A stretch of 64,000 bases of DNA from JANYCG01 sp031386665 (GTDB lineage Bacteria > Pseudomonadota > Gammaproteobacteria > Burkholderiales > Burkholderiaceae_C): NCBI GenBank assembly GCA_031386665.1, contig JANNCN010000152.1, positions 1-64,000 of the forward strand, given 5' to 3'. This document shows, one piece after another, positions 15,940 through 24,546 of the stretch; the first letter of the stretch is position 1; every line of letters begins with the position of its first letter. The translations under genes were made by a program, and so were the position numbers. The notes beneath the pieces were generated by a model that made no database searches, was not told the DNA's origin, and saw only the letters and a program-made list of their open reading frames with translations.

Positions 15940-17202
15940 GTGTTTTCATCCCCTTCTTTCGCGCTCTCAATCACCTTTGCCATCGCCCTGGTGCTGGGCT
16001 TGGCGGTCAAATTCTGGCTGGCATCGCGCCAAATTCGCCATGTCGCACTCAACCGCAAGGCTGTGCCGGGAGCATTTGCCAGCCAAATCAGCCTGTCGGC
16101 CCACCAAAAGGCGGCGGATTACACGATTGCCAAGTCCCGCTTGGGCTTGCTGGAACTGGCCCTAGGCACCGTTGTGTTGCTTGGCTGGACGCTGCTGGGC
16201 GGCCTGTCGGCTTTGAACCACGCGCTGGTTCAGTGGATGGGCGGCGGCATGGCGCAACAAATAGCCCTGTTGGCAGCGTTTGCCCTGATTGGCGGCCTGA
16301 TTGACCTGCCCATGACGCTGTACCAAACCTTTGTGCTGGAAGAGCGGTTTGGCTTTAACAAAATGACTTTCAAGTTATGGTTGATTGACCTGGTCAAGTC
16401 CACCGCAGTGGGCATGTTGATCGGTTTGCCCATCGTCGCACTGATTCTGTACGTCATGGGTGCGGCCGGCAGCCTGTGGTGGCTGTGGGCGTGGGCATTG
16501 TGGATGGGTTTTAACCTGCTGCTGCTCACGATTTACCCAAGGTTCATCGCCCCACTGTTTAATAAATTTCAACCGCTTGAGGACGAAACCCTCAAAGCCC
16601 GCGTCACCGCGCTGATGCAGCGCTGCGGGTTTGCCGCCAAGGGCCTGTTTGTGATGGACGGCAGCAAGCGCAGCGCCCACGCCAACGCCTATTTCACCGG
16701 CTTTGGCGCAGCCAAACGAGTGGTGTTTTACGACACGCTGTTGGCCAAGCTGTCTGCAGGCGAGGTGGACGCCGTGTTGGCGCACGAATTGGGTCATTTC
16801 AAGCACAAGCACATCATCAAGCGCATCGTCTCCATGTTTGCCATGAGCCTGGCCGGGTTCGCCTTGCTGGGCTGGCTGGCAACCCAAACCTGGTTTTACA
16901 CTGGACTTGGCGTATTGCCCAATTTGCGCGCCCCCAACGACGCCTTGGCGCTGATGCTTTTCTTGCTGGCCACACCCGTCTTCAGCTTCTTCATCTCGCC
17001 CTTGTTTGCCCAAATGTCGCGCAAGCATGAGTTTGAAGCCGACGCCTACGCCGTTGCTCAAACCAGTGGTGCCGATTTATCAACCGCCTTGCTCAAACTG
17101 TACGAAGACAACGCCTCCACCCTGACACCCGACCCGCTGTTTGTGAAGTTCTATTACTCGCACCCGCCCGCGTCAGAGCGCTTGCAGCGAATGAACCCTT
17201 GA
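15940..17202 (+). CDS. M48 family (Ste24-type) membrane zinc metalloprotease
   Basis: The start is a GTG at 15940. The 420-residue protein has several hydrophobic segments (about residues 5-25, 65-90, 105-125, 150-195, 300-325, 335-360). The zinc site is AHELGHFKHKHI (HExxH) near residue 285 with the third ligand in EFEADAYAV near 363, the order and spacing of CAAX prenyl protease 1 / Ste24. In bacteria such enzymes do quality control of membrane proteins; no prenylated substrate is implied. It is followed by phhB and rsgA with only a few bases between, so the three may form one transcript. Confidence 0.9.
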   Translation: MFSSPSFALSITFAIALVLGLAVKFWLASRQIRHVALNRKAVPGAFASQISLSAHQKAADYTIAKSRLGLLELALGTVVLLGWTLLGGLSALNHALVQWMGGGMAQQIALLAAFALIGGLIDLPMTLYQTFVLEERFGFNKMTFKLWLIDLVKSTAVGMLIGLPIVALILYVMGAAGSLWWLWAWALWMGFNLLLLTIYPRFIAPLFNKFQPLEDETLKARVTALMQRCGFAAKGLFVMDGSKRSAHANAYFTGFGAAKRVVFYDTLLAKLSAGEVDAVLAHELGHFKHKHIIKRIVSMFAMSLAGFALLGWLATQTWFYTGLGVLPNLRAPNDALALMLFLLATPVFSFFISPLFAQMSRKHEFEADAYAVAQTSGADLSTALLKLYEDNASTLTPDPLFVKFYYSHPPASERLQRMNP

Positions 17203-17206
17203 ACAC

Positions 17207-17551
17207 ATGACCGCCATGGCATCTCAATTGACAACTCAAAGCTGGGCCGGGCAAACCCGCCGCGCCCTGAATGCCACCGAAATTGTGGCTGGCCTTGCCA
17301 AACTGACCGATTGGAAGCTCACCGGTGACGGCGCAAACCTGGCGATTGAAAAGAAGGGCAAGTTCGCCAACTATTTTGAGACGATGGCCTTTGTCAACGC
17401 CGTGGCCTACATCGCCCACCGCTGGGATCACCACCCGGACTTGACCGTGCGATACAACACCTGTCTGGTGCGCTTCAACACCCATGATGTGGGCGGCATT
17501 TCTTCAACCGACTTCGATTGCGCCGCGCAGATAGACGCTTTGCTGGCATGA
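17207..17551 (+). CDS. phhB: 4a-hydroxytetrahydrobiopterin (pterin-4a-carbinolamine) dehydratase
   Basis: The enzyme recycles the pterin cofactor of phenylalanine hydroxylase. The 114-residue product (or 111 from a second ATG at 17216) has the family core: LTDWKL..., FKNYFE-like FANYFETMAFVNAVAYIA, the catalytic HRWDHHPDLTVRYN and LVRFNTHDVGGIS. Its stop overlaps the rsgA start by 4 bp, so it is coupled to a ribosome-assembly gene and lies 18 kb away from phhA at 35262. The split of phhA and phhB is noted as a finding. Confidence 0.92.
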   Translation: MTAMASQLTTQSWAGQTRRALNATEIVAGLAKLTDWKLTGDGANLAIEKKGKFANYFETMAFVNAVAYIAHRWDHHPDLTVRYNTCLVRFNTHDVGGISSTDFDCAAQIDALLA

Positions 17552-18480
17552 CGACTTCGTCGCTACAAAACGGCCTTATTGTTGCCAACTATGGACGGCA
17601 TTTTTTAGTCGAAAGCGTTGAAGGCAAACGACTAATTTGCCACTCGCGTGGCAAAAAAAGCCAGGGTGTGGTGGGCGACCAGGTGAAATGGATGCCCACG
17701 CAGGATGAAGGCACGATTGAGAAGCTGGAGCCCAGGCGCAACCTGTTTTACCGCCAGGACGAAGTCCGCACCAAGTCGTTTGCAGCCAACCTGGACCAGG
17801 TTTTAATCTTGATTGCCGCCGAGCCCGAGTTCTCCAGCGGCCAGTTGTCTCGTGCGCTGATTGCGGCTGAAGCCGAACACATCACCCCCATCATTGCGCT
17901 GAACAAAAGCGATTTGGTCGAACCTTTCGAGAGAGCCTGGAAATGGCTGCAGCCCTACCGGCACATGCATTACGGCGTGCTTCCGCTTTCGCTGCGCAAA
18001 TCGGCAGACGTTGACCGCGCTGAACTGCTCAAATTGCTGGGTGGCAAAACGACGCTGGTTTTGGGGCCGTCGGGCGCAGGCAAAAGCACGTTGATCAACC
18101 TGTTGGCACCTGGCGCTTTGGCGCAAACCGGTGAAATATCGCAAGCGCTGAATGCAGGCAAACACACCACCACCAGCACCACTTGGTACTGGGTGGACAG
18201 CGCCAAAACCACGGCCTTGATTGACTCGCCAGGCTTTCAGGAATTTGGGCTGAACCACATCGACCCCGCCCAACTGGCGGCCTACATGCCCGACATCAAA
18301 CCCCACGTCGCGCAGTGCAAGTTTTACAACTGCACCCATTTACACGAGCCAGGCTGTGGCGTGATGCCCGCTGTGTCCACGTCAGACCTGGAGTGCGGGC
18401 CGCAGCAAATCAGCCAAAACCGCTACAAGATTTACAAAGACTTGTTTGCCGAACTGAGCGACAAACACGGGCGCTATTGA
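17548..18480 (+). CDS. rsgA: Ribosome small-subunit GTPase RsgA
   Basis: RsgA is a circularly permuted GTPase that checks late 30S maturation. The start is the ATG at 17548, inside an ATGA overlap with phhB. The order of G motifs is permuted as expected: ALNKSD (G4), then LGPSGAGKSTLINLL (G1), HTTTSTTWY (G2) and DSPGFQEFGL (G3). An N-terminal OB fold (about residues 1-75) precedes them, and the C-terminal zinc site is CKFYNCTHLHEPGC. The 310-residue length is normal. The 3' end overlaps the convergent VF530-type gene by 7 bp. Confidence 0.95.
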   Translation: MTTSSLQNGLIVANYGRHFLVESVEGKRLICHSRGKKSQGVVGDQVKWMPTQDEGTIEKLEPRRNLFYRQDEVRTKSFAANLDQVLILIAAEPEFSSGQLSRALIAAEAEHITPIIALNKSDLVEPFERAWKWLQPYRHMHYGVLPLSLRKSADVDRAELLKLLGGKTTLVLGPSGAGKSTLINLLAPGALAQTGEISQALNAGKHTTTSTTWYWVDSAKTTALIDSPGFQEFGLNHIDPAQLAAYMPDIKPHVAQCKFYNCTHLHEPGCGVMPAVSTSDLECGPQQISQNRYKIYKDLFAELSDKHGRY

Positions 18481-18830
18481 TTTTGAAGGCCGCTTTCGGG
18501 CGCAGAGTCAGATGTAGGTTTCGCGTCAACCGCCGGCGCCAGTGGCGTGGGCGATGCTGCTCCAACGCCAGGCCCAGCGCCCGCTCGGGAACCCGAGCGC
18601 TTCATCTCGCGCTGCATAAACAGGTAAAGCCCCTCAACCTTGTCCCGCGCCCATGGCGTTTTGCGCAAAAACTTCAGGCTTGAGGCGATGCTGGGGTCGC
18701 TTTGAAAACAACGCACCGGAATTCGCTGGCCCAGCTCTGTCCACCCAAAATGGGCGACCAAGGCCGTCACAATCGCTTCCAGTGTCAACCCATGAAGGGG
18801 ATTGTGGATTTGCGGAACTGGCGTGGTCAT
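18474..18830 (-). CDS. VF530-family (DUF2132) small protein
   Basis: Residues 9-80 of this 118-residue protein match the VF530 family closely: NPLHGLTLEAIVTALVAHFG, WTELGQRIPVRCFQSDPSIA, SSLKFLRKTPWARDKVEGLY. The family is a small alpha-helical fold proposed to bind DNA, and its function is unknown. The last 35 residues are a Gly/Ala/Pro-rich, likely disordered tail. It starts 32 bp after the stop of the CobD-like gene on the same strand and ends overlapping rsgA. Confidence 0.82.
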   Translation of the reverse strand: MTTPVPQIHNPLHGLTLEAIVTALVAHFGWTELGQRIPVRCFQSDPSIASSLKFLRKTPWARDKVEGLYLFMQREMKRSGSRAGAGPGVGAASPTPLAPAVDAKPTSDSAPESGLQNQ

Positions 18831-18862
18831 ACAATTGAAATTAAACGGAATCAGGCGCGATT

Positions 18863-19855
18863 TCAGCCGAGCAAACGGGCAAGTGTCAACAGCGCCAGCA
18901 GCACCATCCACATCACCACAGTGCGCCACACTAGCCCCACAACGCTACGCAAATGGGCAGGTTCGGGTTCGTTGGCGGCTTGGCCGGTTTGACCGGATTG
19001 AGAAGGCGCCATGGTTTGGGTGCTGGCAGCGTCAAAGACTGTTACGCCACCCGGCTTGGGCGTCACGGCACCCAGGCGAACATTGATGGCACCTGACGTA
19101 GCCGCCAAAATCACGCCTTCATTGTCAATGGCGGCTCGCAGCGTGTAATTTCGCCAAGCGTCAATGGCCTCCTCAAAACTACCCACTACGGCAAAACCCA
19201 GGGCTGTGACACGCGCGGGAAGCCAGTCAATCAGGCCCCACGCGTTGACGGCTGCGGCTTGCAAAGCCAGGCTAACCGGGTGCCGATGGGCTTTGCTGTC
19301 GCGCTTCCAGTAACTGGCGACAAATTCACTCAAGCGGTACAGCACCGCGCCAGCCGGGCCAAAGCCCAGGGCAGCCAACACCGAAAACCAGCCTAAAACA
19401 CCAAAAACATGCCAGTGTGCCGCCAACACCGAGTGTTCAATCACATGGCGAACAATTTCGCTGCGCGGCAAGTCGCTGGCATCCATGTGCCGCCACTGTG
19501 CCAAGCGTTCGCGCGCCTGCGCTTCGTCGCCCGCGTCCAGGGCATCGCGAATTCCGGTGAAGTGGTGGCTGAATTGCCTGAAACCCAGCGTGGCGTACAG
19601 CACTGCCACGCTCCACACCACGGCAGGCAACCAACCCAATGTCGCCACCAGCAACCAATGCACCGCCAAAGTCAGTGCCGTTGGCAGCAGCACGGCAAAG
19701 CCCCAAGCCAGCCAGGCATGTTGAGTGCGCCCAGCATCAAAGTTTTTGCTGCACCAGCGCACCCAGGCGCGGCTGCCAGAATGAATCAGGTTGCCATGGC
19801 CCAAGGGCCTGGCCTGTTCCAGCAACAATGCAAAAAGAATAGCGGCAAAACTCAT
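18863..19855 (-). CDS. CobD/CbiB-like integral membrane protein
   Basis: The start is set at the ATG at 19855, where a hydrophobic N-terminus begins (MSFAAILFALLLEQARPLGH); upstream frames would add an improbable leader. The 330-residue protein has about five hydrophobic segments and motifs of the CobD/CbiB/AmpE membrane superfamily, such as YATLGFRQFSHHFTGIRDAL and SEIVRHVIEHSVLAAHWHVFG. True CobD makes adenosylcobinamide phosphate, but no cobalamin gene is nearby and the conserved core is diverged, so a cobalamin role is not claimed. It is in line with the Nudix gene upstream (125-bp gap). Confidence 0.65.
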   Translation of the reverse strand: MSFAAILFALLLEQARPLGHGNLIHSGSRAWVRWCSKNFDAGRTQHAWLAWGFAVLLPTALTLAVHWLLVATLGWLPAVVWSVAVLYATLGFRQFSHHFTGIRDALDAGDEAQARERLAQWRHMDASDLPRSEIVRHVIEHSVLAAHWHVFGVLGWFSVLAALGFGPAGAVLYRLSEFVASYWKRDSKAHRHPVSLALQAAAVNAWGLIDWLPARVTALGFAVVGSFEEAIDAWRNYTLRAAIDNEGVILAATSGAINVRLGAVTPKPGGVTVFDAASTQTMAPSQSGQTGQAANEPEPAHLRSVVGLVWRTVVMWMVLLALLTLARLLG

Positions 19856-19980
19856 GGGGTGATCATAACGGTCTGGCAGTGACGGCAGCCTTGCCCTGCG
19901 CTGACTCGTCCAAAGCGCCACGGGCAGATTCGGCCCCAACGTCACACCCAAACGCCAACGCCAATCGCCCCACTGCGCCT

Positions 19981-20682
19981 TCAGGCCGATAGAAATCGGT
20001 AGAAATTACGCAGCATGCCCGCGGTAGCCCCCCAGATAAAGCGCTCGCTGGTTTGATCTTGGTAGGGCATGGACAGCCATTCGCGGTGCAGACCATCCAC
20101 TTCAATCCTGTGACGGCGATGGTTGGCTGGGTTCATCAAAAACGCCAGCGGAACCTCAAAGACATCCGCAACTTCATCGTGGTTCGGCGTGACCACAAAG
20201 TCGGGCTGAACCAGCGCTACAACCGGGGTGATGATGAAAGAACTCCCGGTCACATAGACCGGCAAATTGCCCAAAACCTGCACAAAATTAGGGGCCAGGC
20301 CGACCTCTTCCTCTGCCTCACGCAGGGCCGTGGCGGCAGCATCAGCATCGTCTGCATCAGCTTTGCCACCCGGAAAAGCAATTTGCCCTGAGTGGGTAGA
20401 CATGTGGGCCGTGCGTTGGGTCAGCAACACCATGGGTTCGGCACGCATGACGATGGCAACCAGCACTGATGCATGCATTGGCGCACGGTCAGCGTATTTC
20501 ATTTCAGCGTGCAGTTCGGGCTTCCACAAAGGTGGCAGCAAAAAGCGTTGCCGCAAGGCCGAGGGCTGCAGCTGATCTGGCGCAACCGCAGCCAAATGCG
20601 AGTCGATTCCGATGACGGCGACATTGTGCGGGTCAAAATTGGGCAGTTTTGACAAGGGGACAAAAGGTTTGGCTGCGGTCAC
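19981..20682 (-). CDS. Nudix hydrolase, CoA pyrophosphatase (NudL/YeaB) type
   Basis: The 233-residue protein carries a Nudix box from about residue 103: FPGGKADADDADAAATALRE followed by AEEEVGL. The adjacent motif LTQRTAHMSTHSGQIAFPGG is the NuCoA signature (LxxRxxxxxxHxGQI(S/A)FPGG), which supports cleavage of CoA to 4'-phosphopantetheine and 3',5'-ADP. It is transcribed toward the CobD-like gene and lies upstream of no obvious partner. Confidence 0.85.
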   Translation of the reverse strand: MTAAKPFVPLSKLPNFDPHNVAVIGIDSHLAAVAPDQLQPSALRQRFLLPPLWKPELHAEMKYADRAPMHASVLVAIVMRAEPMVLLTQRTAHMSTHSGQIAFPGGKADADDADAAATALREAEEEVGLAPNFVQVLGNLPVYVTGSSFIITPVVALVQPDFVVTPNHDEVADVFEVPLAFLMNPANHRRHRIEVDGLHREWLSMPYQDQTSERFIWGATAGMLRNFYRFLSA

Positions 20683-20782
20683 CGGGGTCTGTTTGATTGG
20701 GTTGGGAACTTAAGTTTCGCAAGAGCGGACCGCGAGGTTCTGGTGGCATAACCCCTGAATGGCAGCACTTCAATACTGCTCC

Positions 20783-20819
20783 AAAAAAAAACCGCCGTGA
20801 GCTGTTGCTGCGGCGGTTT
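20783..20819 (-). terminator. Terminator of the rpsP-rimM-trmD-rplS operon
   Basis: On the minus strand AAACCGCCG pairs with CGGCGGTTT around a 13-nt loop and is followed by a run of nine Ts. It lies about 100 bp after the rplS stop. Confidence 0.92.
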
Positions 20820-20921
20820 GTTGAATCGGACTGACCTTGATGGCTCTGATGGCGCTGGAATGGGCCCAAGGCGGATTGAAAGTTCGTTACCGAACTTGCA
20901 ACAAAGTCGATGTGAGTCGCT

Positions 20922-21290
20922 TTAAGCCGTCTTCTTGGCTGGCAATTTTTCTTTGATACGTGCCGACTTGCCGCTGCGATCGCGCAAATAGTACAGCTTG
21001 GCGCGGCGAACGTCCCCGCGGCGTTTGACTTCGATGCCAGCAATCAGCGGACTGTAGGTTTGAAACGTACGCTCAACGCCTTCGCCGCTTGAAATTTTGC
21101 GAACGATGAAGCCGCTGTTCAGGCCACGGTTGCGCTTGGCAATGACCACACCTTCGTAGGCCTGAACCCGCTTGCGCGTGCCCTCAACCACGTTGACGCT
21201 GACCACGACAGTATCGCCAGGTGCAAATTCAGGGATGGTCTTACCCAAGCGAGCGATTTCTTCCTGCTCAAGGATTTGAATCAGATTCAT
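20922..21290 (-). CDS. rplS: 50S ribosomal protein L19
   Basis: The 122-residue protein starts at the ATG at 21290 (MNLIQILEQEEIARLGKTIP). It shows the L19 core FAPGDTVVVSVNVVEGTRKR, QAYEGVVIAKRNRGLNSGF, VRKISSGEGVERTFQTYSP and RRAKLYYLRDRSGKSARI. It is the last gene of the rpsP-rimM-trmD-rplS operon. The 271-bp gap before it is larger than the other gaps of the operon and may contain its own promoter. Confidence 0.97.
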   Translation of the reverse strand: MNLIQILEQEEIARLGKTIPEFAPGDTVVVSVNVVEGTRKRVQAYEGVVIAKRNRGLNSGFIVRKISSGEGVERTFQTYSPLIAGIEVKRRGDVRRAKLYYLRDRSGKSARIKEKLPAKKTA

Positions 21291-21561
21291 GATTTTCCAA
21301 TGTGATCTTGCAAGCGCCAGTGTCGGAATGACACAAAGGCTTTGTGCGGTGTTGCAGAGGCTTTTGACTGAAATTCCCAATTTCCAAAATTCCCAATTTC
21401 AAATCTGAGCGGTCTGTTGCGCAGCAGTCAAGCGGCCAGGCAGAGGATCGGTTAGCCTTCCATTATAACCTGCTTTGGGTGTCAATTGTAGGGCTTATCG
21501 GGGCGGTGTTCAGCCAGCATTGGCGGGCAAAATGCGAGCAAAATTCGGCTCAAATTCGCTC

Positions 21562-22305
21562 TTAGTTCGACCTCAACGCGGCCTCATCCTGTGCTGTGAG
21601 TTTGCCAGCAGCGCGCGCATAGGCCAGCAAATCGGGGCGGTGCAGCGCCGTCAGCTTCAGTCTCTGGTCACGACGCCAGCGTTCAATTTGCAGGTGATGG
21701 CCCGACAGCAAAGCGTCCGGCACCACCAAGCCCTGCCAATCTTCAGGCCGGGTGTAGTGGGGACAGTCCAGCAATCCATCGAGCGCCGGATTGAAACTGT
21801 CTTGCGCATGACTGGCCTGGTCGCCCAACACGCCGGGTTGAAGTCTGGCCACGGAATCCAACAAGGCCATCGCGGCAATTTCACCACCTGACAGCACAAA
21901 ATCACCCAGGCTTACCTGTTCATCGACGCACTGGTCGATGAAGCGCTGGTCAATCCCTTCGTAGCGCCCACAAACCAGCACCGCGCCTTGGCTTGCCGAC
22001 CAGCGTTCAACGGCCGCATGGGTCAGCACCGTGCCAATGGGTGAAAAAAGCACCACAGGAGCCTTGTCAGTCCGGGCTTGGCGAATGGCTGCAAGGCATT
22101 GCGCCAGTGGCTCCGCCATCATGACCATGCCGGGTCCGCCACCGTAGGCCCGGTCATCGACCCGGCGGTAATTGCCCTGGGCAAAATCGCGCGGATTGCT
22201 GAGCTTGACATCGACTTGCCCAGACTCAAACGCACGACGGGTAATGCCCGTTGTGAGCAAGGGCGCAAAAAGTTCGGGAAACAGGGTAATGATGTCAAAG
22301 CGCAT
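21562..22305 (-). CDS. trmD: tRNA (guanine37-N1)-methyltransferase
   Basis: TrmD places m1G next to the anticodon, which prevents +1 frameshifting. The 247-residue protein has the SPOUT knot motifs YGGGPGMVMMAEPLAQCL, VVLFSPIGTVLTH, LVCGRYEGIDQRFIDQ and VSLGDFVLSGGEIAAMALLD, and the C-terminal FNPALDGLLDCPHYTRPEDW. It lies 34 bp after rimM in the standard order. Confidence 0.97.
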   Translation of the reverse strand: MRFDIITLFPELFAPLLTTGITRRAFESGQVDVKLSNPRDFAQGNYRRVDDRAYGGGPGMVMMAEPLAQCLAAIRQARTDKAPVVLFSPIGTVLTHAAVERWSASQGAVLVCGRYEGIDQRFIDQCVDEQVSLGDFVLSGGEIAAMALLDSVARLQPGVLGDQASHAQDSFNPALDGLLDCPHYTRPEDWQGLVVPDALLSGHHLQIERWRRDQRLKLTALHRPDLLAYARAAGKLTAQDEAALRSN

Positions 22306-22339
22306 GGCGGTTCATCATCGGTTGGGGACCTGAATTCGG

Positions 22340-22903
22340 TCAGTAATCGGGTTGCCAGTCCACCAGGATTTGACGCTTTGTCAAATCCACATCGTCCACA
22401 TAGACCGCCACGAACGGGATCATGCGTTCCTGCGGGGTGCCGTCTTGTTCATAGTCCATGACCAGAACAGTTTGCGCGCCCGTGGACAAAAGCTCTTTGA
22501 CCTGACCCAAAGCCACGCCTTCGCGGTTGACGACGTTCAGCCCAATCAGGTCAACCCAGTAGTACTCGTCTTTGTCGGCAGTCGGAAAGCTGGTGCGCGG
22601 CACAAAAATTCGCGCGCCGCGCAGGGCCTCCGCCACACTGCGATCGTCAATGCCCTGGGCGTTGGCCACCACCGTATCGGAATGTGTTTTGGCCTCTTTG
22701 ATGGCCAATTTGAGGGTGCCAGTGAAGGTTTTAGCACCCCTTTCGGAGGGCAAAATAAACCAGCGCTTGGAGGAAAAGAGGGCTTGGGGGTCGCTGCTGT
22801 GGCTCAATACCTTGAACCAACCTTTAACGCCCCAAGCGTCTGCGATGCGCCCGACTTCGATAGCGTCCGCTGGCAATTCAGCGGTTTCGAGGCCGGACAG
22901 CAT
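22340..22903 (-). CDS. rimM: Ribosome maturation factor RimM
   Basis: RimM helps fold the 30S head by binding S19. The start is the ATG at 22903, and an in-frame TTG at 22912 is an alternative. The 187-residue protein has the N-terminal barrel VGRIADAWGVKGWFKVLSHS and the PRC-barrel part DEYYWVDLIGLNVVN, with MIPFVAVYVDDVDLTKRQIL and the C-terminal VDWQPDY typical of RimM. It follows rpsP by 9 bp. Confidence 0.95.
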   Translation of the reverse strand: MLSGLETAELPADAIEVGRIADAWGVKGWFKVLSHSSDPQALFSSKRWFILPSERGAKTFTGTLKLAIKEAKTHSDTVVANAQGIDDRSVAEALRGARIFVPRTSFPTADKDEYYWVDLIGLNVVNREGVALGQVKELLSTGAQTVLVMDYEQDGTPQERMIPFVAVYVDDVDLTKRQILVDWQPDY

Positions 22904-22912
22904 CGAAGGCAA

Positions 22913-23167
22913 TCAGACCGTGGCTTTGGCGGCCGCTTGCGCCACCAGACGCTCCACTGTCGGAGAAGCCTGAGCACCGACACTGCGCCAATAGGTCAAA
23001 CGATCCTGGGCAATGCGAATGCTTTCTTCGCTGGCAGTCGCGATAGGGTTGTAAAACCCAATGCGCTCAATGAAACGACCAACACGGCGGGTGCGCTTGT
23101 CAGCAACAACAATATTGAAAAACGGGCGTGCTTTTGCACCGCCACGGGCGAGTCGAATGACGACCAT
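22913..23167 (-). CDS. rpsP: 30S ribosomal protein S16
   Basis: The 84-residue protein (MVVIRLARGGAKARPFFNIV, then VADKRTRRVGRFIERIGFYN) is a full-length S16. It is the first gene of the four-gene operon. The 243-bp region upstream, shared with the divergent acetyltransferase gene, must hold the operon promoter; I see no unusual leader structure there. Confidence 0.97.
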   Translation of the reverse strand: MVVIRLARGGAKARPFFNIVVADKRTRRVGRFIERIGFYNPIATASEESIRIAQDRLTYWRSVGAQASPTVERLVAQAAAKATV

Positions 23168-23410
23168 AATGAATCCTTAATTTCGGCGAATTTCAAATGA
23201 CCAAGGTTCGCAGCAGCATAAAAATTGTCCTGAGTCACTCAAAAAGAGGACTTTCAGACTTACTTCATGTCAATTTGCGTAGATACACCCTGGCCCACCT
23301 AAAATTCAATCTCAAGTCCAAAGTTTGAGACACGCAACTTGACCACCCGGTCAGCGGCACTCTGGACAGCCCTCAATTATAGCTTTTTCACAACCCAAAG
23401 TACCCTTTTC

Positions 23411-23938
23411 ATGACAATCATTCGCCAAAGTCAGGATGCCGACCTGCCCGAAATTACCGCCATTTATGCCCACCACGTGTGCAACGGCACAGGTACTTTT
23501 GAGATTGACCCGCCGACCGAAGCCGAAATGACAACCCGCCGGGCCGACGTGCTTAGCAAAGGCTTGCCCTACCTGGTGGCGCAAGATTCCGTCACGCAAC
23601 GCGTTTTAGGCTACGCCTACTGCACCTGGTTCAAGCCCAGGCCCGCCTACCGTTTCTCGGCTGAAGATTCGGTTTACTTGGCGCCCGATGGGCAGGGCCG
23701 AGGCGTAGGCCGCGCCTTGTTGGCCGAACTGATGGCGCAGGCTGAAAAATCAGGCGTGCGCAAATTGATTGCCGTGATTGGTGATTCCGCCAACGCCGGG
23801 TCGATTGGCGTGCACCGCAGCGTGGGGTTCAGTGATGTCGGTGTTTTGACGGCCTGCGGCTGGAAATTCGACAAGTGGCTGGATGTTGTTTTAATGGAAA
23901 AGTCATTGGGCTGGGGCAGCACTACTGACGCCGCCTGA
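23411..23938 (+). CDS. GNAT N-acetyltransferase, phosphinothricin acetyltransferase-like
   Basis: The ATG at 23411 gives a 175-residue protein. It matches the pat/bar-like branch of GNAT enzymes: AIYAHHVCNGTGTFEIDPPT near the N-terminus, YAYCTWFKPRPAYRFSAEDS, the acetyl-CoA loop VYLAPDGQGRGVGRALLAEL and SIGVHRSVGFSDVGVL. In most bacteria such enzymes acetylate methionine sulfone or sulfoximine as well as phosphinothricin, so resistance should not be assumed. It diverges from rpsP. Confidence 0.85.
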   Translation: MTIIRQSQDADLPEITAIYAHHVCNGTGTFEIDPPTEAEMTTRRADVLSKGLPYLVAQDSVTQRVLGYAYCTWFKPRPAYRFSAEDSVYLAPDGQGRGVGRALLAELMAQAEKSGVRKLIAVIGDSANAGSIGVHRSVGFSDVGVLTACGWKFDKWLDVVLMEKSLGWGSTTDAA

Positions 23939-23940
23939 TC

Positions 23941-23994
23941 CAATACCGCCAATACCGCCAACCTCAGCAAACACAGCCAACACAGCCAACACGC
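23941..23994 (+). repeat. Short imperfect 9-bp tandem repeat
   Basis: Six units of about 9 bp (CAATACCGC, CAATACCGC, CAACCTCAG, CAAACACAG, CCAACACAG, CCAACACGC) fill the gap between the acetyltransferase stop and the TM2 gene. The last unit ends just before the ATG, so no standard ribosome binding site is visible for the TM2 gene. Confidence 0.6.
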
Positions 23995-23999
23995 TCACC

Positions 24000-24449
24000 A
24001 TGATCAAAAACAAGACGCTGACCGCATGGTTGAGCTTCGTGGGCGGGCCGCTGGGTTTGCACCGCTTTTATTTACACGGTTTCGGTGACATTCTGGGGTG
24101 GTTGTTGCCCATTCCGACAGCATTGGGCATTTACGGCGTTGAGCGAATCAAGCAGTTTGGTGTGGACGATGGCCTGAGCTGGGTGCTGATTCCTTTGCTG
24201 GGCTTCACGATCGCGGGCAGCGCGCTCACGGCCATTATTTACGGCCTCATGGAGCCCGAGCGCTGGAATTCCAAATTCAACTCGCAAACTGAAGGCGTTG
24301 GCAATGCGGGTGGCACCAATTGGCTCACGATTGGCGCTGTGATTGTGTCGCTGTTGATTGGCGCAACCAGCCTGATTGCCAGCATTGCCTACAGTTTTCA
24401 GAGCTACTTTCAGCACCAGATTGAAGAATCAAAAAAGATTTCGCAATAG
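24000..24449 (+). CDS. TM2-domain membrane protein
   Basis: The 149-residue protein begins KNKTLTAWLSFVGGPLGLHRFYLHGF, the TM2-domain signature (Gly-rich turn, then GxHRFYLG-like motif), followed by helices at about residues 28-45 and 60-85. A last hydrophobic segment lies at about 105-130. The function of TM2 proteins in bacteria is not known. It follows the acetyltransferase gene in the same direction after the 9-bp repeats. Confidence 0.75.
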   Translation: MIKNKTLTAWLSFVGGPLGLHRFYLHGFGDILGWLLPIPTALGIYGVERIKQFGVDDGLSWVLIPLLGFTIAGSALTAIIYGLMEPERWNSKFNSQTEGVGNAGGTNWLTIGAVIVSLLIGATSLIASIAYSFQSYFQHQIEESKKISQ

Positions 24450-24546
24450 GTTACTGACTGGATCTGAAGTCAGCTAAAGGGAGCTGAACGCCTTGGGAAC
24501 CTGAACTCCGCGAAGGCTCAACGGCCTTCGAAAGCTGCGCAAATGT

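Noticed and set aside
24450..24546. Terminator candidates between the TM2 gene and pit
   Set aside because: Short stems (CTGACT/AGTCAG and CGAAGGC/GCCTTCG) exist but lack a T run on either strand.
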